Notes: generated by a model from the sequence alone, not told the origin. Shown: positions 51,079 to 59,596, numbered from the stretch's first letter. The stretch: 64,000 nt of DNA from CAYOOP01 sp964405685 (GCA_964405685.1 CAYOOP010000005.1:62001-126000); one strand, 5' to 3'. A program made the numbers and translations.

Positions 51079-52817
51079 GATCTTAATTCCTCCATAGGTT
51101 CAACGCCGAGTGTGTTAAGCGCGGAAGCAACGGTGTAAGCCACTGCTTTTGCGAGTAATAGTCGTGCGGCTGTTTCTTCTTTAGCATCTTTTTTCAAAAA
51201 GCGAAGTGATAAATCGCTATTGCCCTGGTTCCATAGTGCATGGAACGAAGCGGCGAGTTCTTGCGCGTAAAAGGCGATGCGGTGCGGCTCGCCGCTTTTC
51301 GCGGCGGACTCCACGACACTCGGCCAACGCGCAAGCTCGCGGATGAGTGCTAAGATATCGGCATGTTGTAGATGTGTGAGGAGTTTGGGGTCTGCCGTTT
51401 CGGTGAGCGCAAGCGCTTCAGGGAATTCAGCGGCGGCAATGCGCAAAATCGATTTTGCGCGGGCGTGCGCATATTGCACGTAAAACACCGGGTTATCGCG
51501 CGTTTGGGTTTTGACGAGGTCAAAATCGAAATCGAGCGGGGCGTCGTTTTTACGCGTGAGCATAATGAAACGAAACACGTCTTTGCCAACCTCTTCGACG
51601 ACTTCGCGCACGGTGATGAACGTGCCCGCACGTTTGGACATTTTCATCGGCTCGCCGCCGCGCATGAATTTGACGAGTTGGCAGAGCTTGACTTCCAGAT
51701 TCACCTTGCCATCCGACAGAGCAGATACCGCAGCTTGCAGACGCTTGACATAACCGCCGTGGTCCATGCCCAGCAGCATAATCAATTGATCATAGCCACG
51801 ATTGATTTTGTCGAATTGATAGGCGATGTCGGGAGCGAAATACGTCCATGTGCCGTCGGATTTCTTGACCGCACGGTCAGCATCATCGCCAAAGGCGGTG
51901 GCTTTAAAGAGTGTTTGCGGACGGGGCTCCCAATCTTCCGGCGGTTTGCCTTTGGGTGGTTCCAGCACGCCTTCGTAGATGAGCCCTTTTTTTGCCAACC
52001 GATTTATAGCATCTTCCACCTTACCAGCATTGGTAATTGCGCATTCGGAGGTGAAGACATCGTGGTGAATGCCAAGCAATGCCAAATCGCTTTTGATGAG
52101 TTGCATCATTGCTTCAAGCGCATAATCGCGGACGGTGGGAAGCCAAGTTTTACGGTCCTGTGCTAGCAATGTGCGGCCATGCAGCTTTACCAGTGTTTCA
52201 CCGATGGGCATTAAATATTCGCCCGGATATAGACCTTCGGGAATTTCACCAATGGTTTCGCCAAGCGCTTCGCGGTAACGTAGATAGACGGAGTCTGCCA
52301 CCTTATCCACCTGTGCGCCTGCGTCGTTGATGTAATATTCTTTGGTGACGCTGTATCCGGCTTTAATCAACAATGTTGCAAGCGCGTCGCCATAGATATA
52401 GCGTGCATGCCCTACATGCATGGGGCCGGTGGGGTTCACTGAAACATATTCGACATTCACCTTGATACCTTCGCCGATACGCGAATTCCCAAAGCCCACT
52501 TGTTCTTTCAAAATGGTGGGGATGAGTGCTGTCCACGTCTCGGGTTTGAGCGTGAGGTTAATGAAACCTGGGCCAGCGACTTCGGCTTTGGCGACTTCGG
52601 GTAAGGCTTGGATGAGTGGTAACAAAGTCGCGGCGATTTCGCGGGGATTTTTCTTGAGTTTCGAGCTCGCGACCATCGCCGCATTGGTTGCGATTTCGCC
52701 GTGGGCGATGTCTTTCGTGGGGCTTGCCTCAACGCCAGGGAATTCCGTTCCCGGAAATTCCTTGGCGAGGATAGATTTTACAGCGTTTGTAATGGTGGCG
52801 TAAGGGGTCTGGCTCAT
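51075..52817 (-). CDS. argS: Arginyl-tRNA synthetase
   Basis: Class I synthetase. HIGH motif as PTGPMHVGHARYI, KMSK motif as MKMSKRAGTF, and a DALR anticodon-binding C-terminus (HALWNQGNSDLSLRFL). The ATG at 52817 gives MSQTPYATITNAV; another in-frame ATG six codons upstream is possible. No clear Shine-Dalgarno for either. First gene of argS-SPOR-nagZ. Confidence 0.96.
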   Translation of the reverse strand: MSQTPYATITNAVKSILAKEFPGTEFPGVEASPTKDIAHGEIATNAAMVASSKLKKNPREIAATLLPLIQALPEVAKAEVAGPGFINLTLKPETWTALIPTILKEQVGFGNSRIGEGIKVNVEYVSVNPTGPMHVGHARYIYGDALATLLIKAGYSVTKEYYINDAGAQVDKVADSVYLRYREALGETIGEIPEGLYPGEYLMPIGETLVKLHGRTLLAQDRKTWLPTVRDYALEAMMQLIKSDLALLGIHHDVFTSECAITNAGKVEDAINRLAKKGLIYEGVLEPPKGKPPEDWEPRPQTLFKATAFGDDADRAVKKSDGTWTYFAPDIAYQFDKINRGYDQLIMLLGMDHGGYVKRLQAAVSALSDGKVNLEVKLCQLVKFMRGGEPMKMSKRAGTFITVREVVEEVGKDVFRFIMLTRKNDAPLDFDFDLVKTQTRDNPVFYVQYAHARAKSILRIAAAEFPEALALTETADPKLLTHLQHADILALIRELARWPSVVESAAKSGEPHRIAFYAQELAASFHALWNQGNSDLSLRFLKKDAKEETAARLLLAKAVAYTVASALNTLGVEPMEELRS

Positions 52818-52944
52818 GGGGTGCCAGTTACACATCTAATGCTTGCTTTTTCAAGCAATTTTATAATTGCCTCATGGCTGATGAATCCTACTGGATTCAA
52901 ATAACGACAGGAAGTATAAGGAACATTCAATCTATGGGGGATGT

Positions 52945-53469
52945 ATGAAAAAGATCGTTTTTGCTTGTATGTGTGTGGTTGCCCTGGCGGCGTGTAAGCA
53001 GAAGTTTGGCCAAAATACCTATGGAGCGGGTGAGGTGGGCATCAGCCGCGCGGTGGAGTTTGGTACAATTCAATCGGTGCGTGAAGTGAACATTAAGGGC
53101 AAATCCTCCGGTACGGGATTGTTGCTAGGCGGTGGTGCAGGGGCGGGCGGTGGTGCGTATGCAGGCAAAGGCTCCGGCAAATCGTGGGCAACCGCAGGTG
53201 GTGCGGTGGCGGGCGCGGCGCTCGGTGAGGCAATTGAGCAGGAGATTCAAAATTCCAACGGCTATGATTATATTATCTTGATGCAAAGCGGCGAGACGAA
53301 ATCCATCGTGCAGGAGAAGATTGAGGGCGATGTGGTGTTTAAACGTGGTGATAAAGTCATGCTGCAATATTGTGATGCGGGCAAACACCAGAAGAAATGC
53401 GCACAGAGCTTCCAGCGCTTGTTGCCTGTCGATAGCTTCCCGCCATATGTGAAGAAAAAGCGGCGTTAA
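52945..53469 (+). CDS. Lipoprotein with glycine-zipper segment (SlyB-like)
   Basis: 174-residue lipoprotein: the lipobox LAAC places the lipidated Cys at 17. A Gly-rich glycine-zipper (GTGLLLGGGAGAGGGAYAG, about residues 57-75, continuing AGGAVAGAALG) resembles the Rick_17kDa/SlyB outer-membrane antigen family. The C-terminal part is a small beta region. Probably outer-membrane and periplasm-facing. It separates argS and dgt, which are adjacent in many relatives, and is followed by an R2 repeat. Confidence 0.85.
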   Translation: MKKIVFACMCVVALAACKQKFGQNTYGAGEVGISRAVEFGTIQSVREVNIKGKSSGTGLLLGGGAGAGGGAYAGKGSGKSWATAGGAVAGAALGEAIEQEIQNSNGYDYIILMQSGETKSIVQEKIEGDVVFKRGDKVMLQYCDAGKHQKKCAQSFQRLLPVDSFPPYVKKKRR

Positions 53470-53472
53470 TGT

Positions 53473-53560
53473 CGTCATTGCGAGGAGGCAGCGCCGACAA
53501 AGCAATCCAACCTTGTAGCTAGGAGAGATGCTGGATTGCTTCACTACGCTCGCAACGACG
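53473..53560. repeat. Type R2 palindrome, intergenic
   Basis: 88 bp from CGTCATTGCGAGGAGG to CTCGCAACGACG with inverted AAGCAATCCA/TGGATTGCTT. Same family as the copy inside prmC; lies between the convergent lipoprotein and dgt genes. Confidence 0.85.
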
Positions 53561-53561
53561 G

Positions 53562-54719
53562 TTATAAAGCGCCACTCTGTTTGTAGGGCCGCATCTCAAA
53601 AATTTGCATGTAGGTATCAAGCGCGTAGCGGTCCGTCATGCCCGCGATATAGTCGCACGCGACGATAGCGGTTTGTTTGGTATTTGCACCATCCGTCAGC
53701 TTGCGCCATTCGGTGGGGAGGCATTCGGGTTCGCCCAGAAAGAAATTGAACAGTTGTTCGATCACACGCTTGGCTTTGCTCGACATGCGGTTGATGCGAT
53801 AATGGCGGTACATGCGTTCCATCAGGAAGGTTTTAAGCGCCTTGTTGGTGCGTTCCATTTCGGCGGAAAAGGTGACGAGAGGGTTGCCAGAATTTCTTAC
53901 ATCATCAATCGTTTTGATATTCGCTTTTTTGATATTTTCGCCTGTGGCGGCGAGCAAATCCATACACATGCGGTTGATCAACCGACGTGCAGCTTCGTGG
54001 GTTAGACGTTGTGTAGAAATGGTGGGGTGTTGTTTGTTCACTTCCGCAAACACATTGCCTACTTCTGGCACAGCCATCAAATCTTCCGGTGTAAACAGGC
54101 CTGCGCGGATGCCGTCGTCAATGTCGTGATTGTGGTAGGCGATGTCGTCTGCGAGTGAGGCAAGCTGGGCTTCCAGGCTTGGGTAGAGCGAAAGTTCAAG
54201 TTTGTTGATGTGTTCGAAGTCTACTAGTGCGCGGGGCAAAGGTTTTTTCACTGGCCCGTTGTGTTTCACCAGGCCTTCCAGTGTTTCGTAGGTGAGGTTG
54301 AGGCCATCAAAATCCGCGTAGCGATGTTCGAGTTTGGTGACGATGCGGATGGTTTGCGCATTGTGGTCAAACCCGCCGAAAGATTCCATCGCGGCGCTCA
54401 AACCTTCCTCACCCGCATGGCCAAAGGGCGGGTGGCCAAGGTCATGCGCGAGTGCGAGGGTTTCGGCGAGGTCTTCATTGAGTTTCAGCGCGCGTGCCAG
54501 AGAGCGCGCAATCTGCGATACTTCCAAACTATGGGTAAGCCGCGTTCGGTAGTGGTCACCCTCGTGGTTCACAAACACCTGGGTTTTATATTCCAGCCTA
54601 CGAAACGCAGTAGAATGTAAAATACGGTCGCGGTCGCGTTGATGCGGGCTGCGCATGCCACATTCTGGCTCTTTCAAAAATCGGCCGCGCGAATTTTCTG
54701 GGGTAATGGCGTAGGTCAT
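53562..54719 (-). CDS. dgt: Deoxyguanosinetriphosphate triphosphohydrolase-like protein
   Basis: HD-domain dNTPase converting dGTP (or other dNTPs) to nucleoside and triphosphate. It has FRRLEYKTQVFVNHEGDHYR, RLTHSLEVSQIARSLARAL and AHDLGHPPFGHAGE with the metal-binding H...HD...D, then DIAYHNHDIDDGIRAG. 385 residues matches the type 2 subfamily common in alphaproteobacteria. It ends just before the R2 repeat. Confidence 0.94.
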   Translation of the reverse strand: MTYAITPENSRGRFLKEPECGMRSPHQRDRDRILHSTAFRRLEYKTQVFVNHEGDHYRTRLTHSLEVSQIARSLARALKLNEDLAETLALAHDLGHPPFGHAGEEGLSAAMESFGGFDHNAQTIRIVTKLEHRYADFDGLNLTYETLEGLVKHNGPVKKPLPRALVDFEHINKLELSLYPSLEAQLASLADDIAYHNHDIDDGIRAGLFTPEDLMAVPEVGNVFAEVNKQHPTISTQRLTHEAARRLINRMCMDLLAATGENIKKANIKTIDDVRNSGNPLVTFSAEMERTNKALKTFLMERMYRHYRINRMSSKAKRVIEQLFNFFLGEPECLPTEWRKLTDGANTKQTAIVACDYIAGMTDRYALDTYMQIFEMRPYKQSGAL

Positions 54720-54772
54720 GTGTTGAGGCTACACCATCATCTCAGACGCAGCAAGTTCAAGCTATTGGGTGA

Positions 54773-55282
54773 TTAAACGTAAGAAAATGCTGCCGCTGTA
54801 GCTTGCTGCCTAATGATTTGTTTGAGCCGATCAGCAATTGACCCGCTGTCACCCTCTCCGGCACTCACTAAATTCTGCTCAACCAATGTGTCTACTAGTT
54901 TAGGTGTAAGAGATTGGCTTAAGGCAACACGCATTTTTTGTGCGGTATCTGTAGAGATAATTCCGTGTCTAAGAAGATTGCCAACGGAATCGCTATCGCC
55001 GGTATAATAGCGACATTGGGTATCTCCTAGGGTTGCAGACGCAAAACAATTTACATCCGATTTAGATAGATAAAACTCGTTGCCGGGTTGGAAAAATTGT
55101 TGTGTTTTAGTTTCAGCGGGATCATCTGTTGATTCAGGCTCCCATTTTAATTCGATGCATAGGGGTTGGTTATTTTCAGGAATTATTGATGTGTTGCGTC
55201 TGGAAATACCGTCTACCATAGCAATATCATTAAGGGTCTTCTCAACATCAGCGGTGGGAAAGAAACGTACTTGTGTGGGCAT
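54773..55282 (-). CDS. Unknown protein, second gene of a Pho-like-box unit
   Basis: 169-residue soluble protein, unrecognised; N-terminus MPTQVRFFPTADVEKTLNDI, mixed alpha/beta, no signal peptide. Follows the 50-residue gene at 55446 after 11 bp and is probably on the same message from the box at 55517. GGAGG precedes the ATG. Confidence 0.65.
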   Translation of the reverse strand: MPTQVRFFPTADVEKTLNDIAMVDGISRRNTSIIPENNQPLCIELKWEPESTDDPAETKTQQFFQPGNEFYLSKSDVNCFASATLGDTQCRYYTGDSDSVGNLLRHGIISTDTAQKMRVALSQSLTPKLVDTLVEQNLVSAGEGDSGSIADRLKQIIRQQATAAAFSYV

Positions 55283-55293
55283 AAAACCTCCGA

Positions 55294-55446
55294 CTATACC
55301 AGTTGTTCGTTTTGGGGCGCTCGCGCATTGCGTCGTAAGACGTCAATGCTGACACGGGGATCAGGGGTATTGTCGTTATACTTAGATAACGTCGGCGGTT
55401 TTAAATTTGGTTGTTCCAATAGACTTTTGTTTTCGTCGTTTCCCAT
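55294..55446 (-). CDS. Very small unknown protein
   Basis: 50 residues from the ATG at 55446 (GGGGGA upstream): MGNDENKSLLEQPNLKPPTL... with TPDPRVSIDVLRRNARAPQ near the end. TPDP recurs in the tails of two other unknown genes at 56713 and 58380. The larger frame to 55506 lacks a good start. Its coding status rests on position behind a clear Pho-like box and on the Shine-Dalgarno. Confidence 0.5.
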   Translation of the reverse strand: MGNDENKSLLEQPNLKPPTLSKYNDNTPDPRVSIDVLRRNARAPQNEQLV

Positions 55447-55516
55447 AAATATCCCCCGTGTTTTTAATTTGAAGGCGAAACTAAACCTTGCGGTGAATAG
55501 GGGCACTCAGATTTTT

Positions 55517-55534
55517 GTGAAACTTTTGTGACAG
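55517..55534 (-). promoter_or_regulatory. Pho-box-like direct repeat upstream of the 55446 gene
   Basis: On the minus strand, CTGTCAC-AAAA-GTTTCAC, with units 11 bp apart. One of the closest matches in the window to the PhoB consensus of two CTGTCAY units. Confidence 0.55.
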
Positions 55535-55586
55535 TCGCGTTGGAGGTAGGTTTACATGGAGGTGTATTCGCACTATACTCGAAGGC

Positions 55587-55934
55587 ATGGAACCAAGCAC
55601 CACGCCGTTTTCCGTGACTCCTTCCGCTGCTGCGCGCATTGCTGAATTGCTGCGCGATGAGCCGGCGGGGTCGGCATTTGTTGTTTCTGTTTTGGGCGGT
55701 GGATGTTCAGGGTTTCAATACCATTTTGATCTCGCTGTGAAGCCGCTGGAAGCAGGCGATATTGTGATTGAGGGGCAGGGCTCGAAAGTGTTGGTGGATG
55801 AGACCTCGATGGGGTTGCTTGCGGGGTCGGTGCTTGATTACACTGAAGACCTCGCGCAGGCCGGGTTTTCCATTAAAAACCCCAATGCTACCGCCAAGTG
55901 CGGTTGCGGGAATAGTTTTTCGGTGAGTGTGTGA
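55587..55934 (+). CDS. erpA: A-type iron-sulfur carrier (ErpA/IscA family)
   Basis: Delivers Fe-S clusters to apoproteins. The three ligand cysteines are Cys40 (GGGCSGFQY), Cys105 and Cys107 (KCGCGNSF). 115 residues. Overlaps xthA by GTGA. Neighbours dgt and argS as in many alphaproteobacteria, where this gene is annotated erpA or iscA. Confidence 0.93.
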   Translation: MEPSTTPFSVTPSAAARIAELLRDEPAGSAFVVSVLGGGCSGFQYHFDLAVKPLEAGDIVIEGQGSKVLVDETSMGLLAGSVLDYTEDLAQAGFSIKNPNATAKCGCGNSFSVSV

Positions 55935-56716
55935 CTGTCTCTATCGCCACCTTCAACGTCAATTCCATCCGCGCGCGCCTGCCGAATGTGCTGGCGTGGC
56001 TGTGCGAGGCCAAGCCGGACATTGTGTTGTTGCAGGAACTCAAATGCGTAGATGAGCAATTCCCTGCGCTTGAAATTGAGGATTTGGGGTATAACTGCGC
56101 CATTTACGGCGAAAAAACCTATAACGGCGTGGCTATTCTCTCCAAATTCAAGTTGGAAGATGTTTCGCGCGGACTTCAAGGCGACGAGGCGGATACCCAG
56201 GCGCGGTATATTGAAGCACTGGTGCATACCCCTCTGGGTGTGATGCGTGTGGCCTCAGTCTATGTGCCCAATGGGCAGGAAGTAGGCAGCGATAAATTTG
56301 CTTATAAACTTAAATTTTTAGGCAGGTTATATGCAAAACTTAAAGCAATACTTGAATATGAAGAGATGGTGGTGATCGGTGGGGATTATAACGTCGCACC
56401 GGAGAATTTGGATGTGTATGATTCTAGGCGTTTAAGTGAGACGGTATGCTTCCATTCCGAGGAGCGCAAGCGCTTGCGGAAAATACTCCACCTGGGGTAT
56501 GCTGATGCCTTCCGGCAATTGCATCCGGATGATCCAGGTTTTTCCTGGTGGGATTATAGAGGTGGGGCATTTGAAGCCGGGCATGGCCTTCGCATCGACC
56601 ATTTGCTGCTTTCGCCACAGGCGGCGGATCGCTTGACGGCGTGCGAAGTGCATACATCAGTCCGCGCGGCCGAAAAAGCCTCGGACCATGCGCCGGTGGT
56701 GGGGGTGTTTGGTTAA
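55931..56716 (+). CDS. xthA: Exodeoxyribonuclease III
   Basis: AP endonuclease and 3'-5' exonuclease of base excision repair. It begins with GTG (ATFNVNSIRARLP follows), has LLQELKCVDEQFP (metal Glu), GGDYNVAPENLDVYD, FSWWDYRGGAFEAGHGLRIDHLL and the catalytic SDHAPVV at the end. 261 residues. Its last codons (GVFG) and stop are shared with an 85-bp repeat. A second, slightly different copy of its 3' end lies about 1 kb downstream at 57735-57774, suggesting an insertion at the gene end. Confidence 0.95.
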   Translation: MTVSIATFNVNSIRARLPNVLAWLCEAKPDIVLLQELKCVDEQFPALEIEDLGYNCAIYGEKTYNGVAILSKFKLEDVSRGLQGDEADTQARYIEALVHTPLGVMRVASVYVPNGQEVGSDKFAYKLKFLGRLYAKLKAILEYEEMVVIGGDYNVAPENLDVYDSRRLSETVCFHSEERKRLRKILHLGYADAFRQLHPDDPGFSWWDYRGGAFEAGHGLRIDHLLLSPQAADRLTACEVHTSVRAAEKASDHAPVVGVFG

Positions 56717-56787
56717 TACGCGCGGACGTTTACGGCTTGTTGTGGGCCTGTTATGGTGCCACCACCTCTTAGTTTCGGGTCAGGCGT
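56703..56787. repeat. 85-bp direct repeat, copy 1 (shared tail module)
   Basis: About six mismatches with 58370-58454. On the plus strand it supplies the end of the upstream gene; on the minus strand it encodes the tail GGGTITGPQQAVNVRAY of the next gene. Confidence 0.85.
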
Positions 56788-57636
56788 CCGATCCAGCGGT
56801 ACTGTGGCAGAACGCTGTGAGGCTTCAATCTGCTGCTCCCATGAAGTTTCGAGGGTTTCAAAGCGTTGCTGGCGTCGCAGCGATGCAAACACAGATTCAA
56901 ATTCCTCCGCCGTCATAGCTATCACTTGACCCGTGGTGGCTTCATCTTTGACAAGTCCAGCAATCACATCCTGTTTTAGTCGTGCTTGTTGTTCAGGAGT
57001 AAGATCGGCGAGTGTGAACTCGGCGAATGCAGGCATGGTAGCTAATTCCGCGAGTTGTTGACGTCCTGTAACCTTAGGAGCGGTATGATTGTTAACCTGT
57101 ATTTGCCAGTACAGTAGGTCCGACAAGCTCTTTCTGTTGACTGCGGCATCCATTTCATTACGCCAGTGTTCCGTTAGTTCGGCATGGGTTGTCTCGTTTT
57201 TCCTTACTCTGGCTATAAGCATGTCGAATTCTGTTCCGTATGATCTCCGCCGTTCATCATCATTGGTAGGTGCAGCAAGCTGATCTCCTGCGTGTTTAGC
57301 CATAAAATTTCGGATGACGTCTGCTGTGGAATTATGGGTGCGATCTTCAATATACTGCGTTCTTAAAGTTGCAATTTCTTCGGGTGACAGGCTGGCAAGC
57401 ATGACTTCTGCTTTTGCGGCAATTGTGGCGGAAAGACTGAGTAATTCCAAGTTATGTCCTGTAATACGATTGTGCGCTATTTCGCTTTTGTAATGACTAA
57501 GCTTCTTAAAGGCATCGAGCGGTGTTTGCGGATCAGCATCTTTCATCAGGCGATCGAATGAACCGGTGTCGTTTACGTCCATCCTGGCCTTGAGTGCTTG
57601 AAAGACCGGAAGTTCATTAAGGTCAATGTTAATCAT
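56713..57636 (-). CDS. Unknown helical protein with the TPDP...NVRAY tail, copy 1
   Basis: 307 residues, unrecognised, very helical and charged (many Glu, Arg, Gln), with no signal peptide or membrane segment. Two similar stretches, LASLSPEEIATLR and TLADLTPEQQARLKQDV, suggest internal repeats. The C-terminal 24 residues (TPDP, then GGGTITGPQQAVNVRAY) recur almost exactly in the 58380 protein. AAGGAG precedes the ATG. A strong Pho-like box lies 75-90 bp upstream. The whole gene sits between two copies of the xthA 3' end, whose stop it overlaps by 4 bp. Confidence 0.7.
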   Translation of the reverse strand: MINIDLNELPVFQALKARMDVNDTGSFDRLMKDADPQTPLDAFKKLSHYKSEIAHNRITGHNLELLSLSATIAAKAEVMLASLSPEEIATLRTQYIEDRTHNSTADVIRNFMAKHAGDQLAAPTNDDERRRSYGTEFDMLIARVRKNETTHAELTEHWRNEMDAAVNRKSLSDLLYWQIQVNNHTAPKVTGRQQLAELATMPAFAEFTLADLTPEQQARLKQDVIAGLVKDEATTGQVIAMTAEEFESVFASLRRQQRFETLETSWEQQIEASQRSATVPLDRTPDPKLRGGGTITGPQQAVNVRAY

Positions 57637-57710
57637 AAAGGACTCCTTCTGTTAGTTGTAGTTTGCCTTGCGTTTAACATTGCGTGGGAGGAGGCAGCAA
57701 TGCACGATTT

Positions 57711-57728
57711 ATGAATTTTTTGTGACAG
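57711..57728 (-). promoter_or_regulatory. Pho-box-like direct repeat upstream of the 57636 gene
   Basis: On the minus strand, CTGTCAC-AAAA-AATTCAT, with units 11 bp apart. Nearly identical to the box at 59011. Confidence 0.55.
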
Positions 57729-57734
57729 GGGCAA

Positions 57735-57774
57735 AGCCTCCGACCACGCGCCGGTGGTGGGGGCGCTGGGGTGA
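57735..57774 (+). pseudogene. Displaced 3' end of xthA
   Basis: Encodes ASDHAPVVGALG and a TGA stop, matching the last residues of xthA (ASDHAPVVGVFG) with a few base changes. No start or upstream part of the gene is present. It begins 7 bp after the Pho-like box. Confidence 0.75.
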
Positions 57775-57840
57775 ATATGTGTCGAATTCTGTTGAGAAAA
57801 CTAGAAATTAATGCCACAATCGGAGGCAGAGGTTTTGCTT

Positions 57841-58059
57841 ATGCCTAGCATGAAAGAAATAACGGACGCGCTTGCTGTTCTGCCACTTGACGAACAAGAA
57901 AAGGTGCTGCAGGCGCTGCGCGCGGCTGACAGTGAGCGCACATTCTCGGAATTGGAAATAACAACGTTAAGAACAAGGGCGGCAACACCACCTGATGCTT
58001 ATCAACCCTGGGAACGGGTGCGCGATAATATTTTGCTTGGGCTTATGTCCAAGCAATGA
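57841..58059 (+). CDS. Putative antitoxin of a RelE/ParE-type module
   Basis: About 72 residues (MPSMKEITDALAVLPLDEQE...). A short acidic helical protein immediately before a ParE-like toxin, overlapping it by ATGA; this is the usual plan of addiction modules. The frame opens at 57811, but Met at 57841 (or 57850) has GGAGG-containing sequence upstream. The start is uncertain. No DNA-binding motif is certain. Confidence 0.6.
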   Translation: MPSMKEITDALAVLPLDEQEKVLQALRAADSERTFSELEITTLRTRAATPPDAYQPWERVRDNILLGLMSKQ

Positions 58060-58379
58060 ATCCTCTTTCGCTCGTGGTCCATCCAGACGTAGCCTCAGAC
58101 CTCAACTCTTTTACAAAAAGCTATGAATACCTTGTACGCGGGCTGGGCACGCAGTTCGTGTTGGAGGTAGACTTTGTATTTGGGCGCATTGCTATTTTGC
58201 CGCGCTCATACCAGCTTTGTTTCGGCGAATTCCGGCGAGCGTTGCTGGATCGCTTTCCATTCGCGATAGGGTTTCGGGTGACAGACAAGGCGATTTATGT
58301 TGACGGAATCTTTCCAACCAAGGCCAGCCCTGACCGTATTGCAGATTTATTGAACGCACGCGCTGGTGGTGGTGTTTAG
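58056..58379 (+). CDS. RelE/ParE-family toxin
   Basis: 107 residues. The family pattern is visible: an N-terminal strand and helix (LVVHPDVASDLNSFTKSYEYL), then RRALLDRFPFAIGFRVTDKAIYVDGIF, matching the ParE R-x-x-L-x-x-F-P-Y-x-I-x-F-x-V core. Its last codons (GGGV) and stop fall in the 85-bp repeat shared with the end of xthA. Convergent with the 58380 gene with no gap. Confidence 0.75.
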   Translation: MNPLSLVVHPDVASDLNSFTKSYEYLVRGLGTQFVLEVDFVFGRIAILPRSYQLCFGEFRRALLDRFPFAIGFRVTDKAIYVDGIFPTKASPDRIADLLNARAGGGV

Positions 58380-58454
58380 CTAATACGCGCGGACATTTAC
58401 GGCTTGTTGTGGGCCTGTTATGGTGCCACCACCGCTTAGTTCTGGGTCAGGCGT
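58370..58454. repeat. 85-bp direct repeat, copy 2 (shared tail module)
   Basis: Second copy of 56703-56787; encodes the C-terminal tail of the 58380 protein on the minus strand and the end of the toxin gene on the plus strand. Confidence 0.85.
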
Positions 58455-58931
58455 TTGCCTGGGGATTAGGACTAAAGATTTTGCCCATTTCTTACGTCTG
58501 TCGCTTAAAGACATTTGGCTGGTGTTGCGGATTTCATCGATGATAGGATCAACAAATATTTTACTAGAAGTTCTGTATCGATCTCTCGGACACAATGCAG
58601 GGTCAGATCCCTCAGGATCTGTGCGGTCCATCAAGTCCATGATCTCCTTTCGTTTCCAGCCCACTATTTGTTCCGTTAAGAATCCACGTAGAGGTTCCCA
58701 TTGCTCATCTGTTAAGGACGCAAGTCGATGTTCTGCCTCCGCAGCCTTGCCGGATGAGATATATTCTCCGATAGGCGCAACCAAGGCGTCACGCTCCTGT
58801 TCGGTGCCAGAAAGAAGGGCCTTGTGTAACTGTCGAATAAGGTCTCTTGAGTGCACATACGTTAGCAAAACATCTAGGTTCTCTTCTGTCGACAATTGAG
58901 ACGGCTCTGTTGGAGATGATATTTTGGACAT
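58380..58931 (-). CDS. Unknown protein with the TPDP...NVRAY tail, copy 2
   Basis: 183 residues, helical, unrecognised. LASLTDEQWEPLRGFL resembles LASLSPEEIATLR of the 57636 protein, so the two are probably distant relatives that also share the recently exchanged C-terminal tail. No signal peptide. A Pho-like box lies about 80 bp upstream. Convergent with the toxin gene. Confidence 0.65.
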   Translation of the reverse strand: MSKISSPTEPSQLSTEENLDVLLTYVHSRDLIRQLHKALLSGTEQERDALVAPIGEYISSGKAAEAEHRLASLTDEQWEPLRGFLTEQIVGWKRKEIMDLMDRTDPEGSDPALCPRDRYRTSSKIFVDPIIDEIRNTSQMSLSDRRKKWAKSLVLIPRQTPDPELSGGGTITGPQQAVNVRAY

Positions 58932-59010
58932 TGTTTAGGTCTTTCGCATTAAAAGTTTCAAGAGTCGGGAGATGGTACTGTGTCGCTTTATGCACAGCAA
59001 TTAACGATTT

Positions 59011-59028
59011 GTGAATTTTTTGTGACAG
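59011..59028 (-). promoter_or_regulatory. Pho-box-like direct repeat upstream of the 58931 gene
   Basis: On the minus strand, CTGTCAC-AAAA-AATTCAC, with units 11 bp apart. Between the boxes at 57711 and 59011 one base of the 18 differs. Confidence 0.55.
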
Positions 59029-59130
59029 TGGCTGTGGCCGTTGGTCTTGGTGGGGTGCAGCGTACATAAACCCTATCTTAACCACGATATGCTAGGATTA
59101 GCGGTGGATTAACATGCCTGGAGAGTGGCT

Positions 59131-59592
59131 ATGAAACAGCTTTATACCGAAACGATTTTGCTCATTGAGCGGCTGCACCGCCGGTTTTTAGATGTGGTTA
59201 ATACTGAGCTGGAACGCCTGCGCATTGATGACATCAACAACGTGCAAACGCTGATTTTGTATAACATCAGCACGGAACAACTGACCATCGGTGAGTTGAC
59301 CAACCGTGGTTATTACCTTGGCTCCAACGTGTCGTATAACGTGAAGAAACTGGTGGAGAATAAATATCTGCTGCAGGAAAAAGCACCGCACGACAAGCGT
59401 TCGGTGCGGATTAAGCTCTCCGAAAAAGGCCTGAAGCTGTGCCAGCAGATTGATGCGCTGTATGAGCGCAATGTCGACGCGTTGAAAAACACTACGCCAA
59501 CCGAAGCCGATATTCAGCGGACTAACGATACGCTTTCGCGCTTGGAGCGGTTTTGGACCGATTATATTAATACGGCGTATAAGCTGAAATAA
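59131..59592 (+). CDS. MarR-family winged-helix regulator
   Basis: 153-residue transcription factor of the alphaproteobacterial type related to LdtR: LIERLHRRFLDVVNTELERL, DINNVQTLILYNI, LTIGELTNRGYYLGSNVSYN (recognition region) and KRSVRIKLSEKG (wing). LdtR controls L,D-transpeptidases in Rhizobiales; whether this one regulates the gene at 13-489 is unknown. GGAGAG precedes the ATG at 59131. Confidence 0.9.
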   Translation: MKQLYTETILLIERLHRRFLDVVNTELERLRIDDINNVQTLILYNISTEQLTIGELTNRGYYLGSNVSYNVKKLVENKYLLQEKAPHDKRSVRIKLSEKGLKLCQQIDALYERNVDALKNTTPTEADIQRTNDTLSRLERFWTDYINTAYKLK

Positions 59593-59596
59593 TTCA

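Noticed and set aside
58990..59072. Possible displaced gene end after the box at 59011 (open frame ending VGLGGVQRT)
   Set aside because: It cannot be matched to any gene in the window, so it is not used as a third case of end-duplication.
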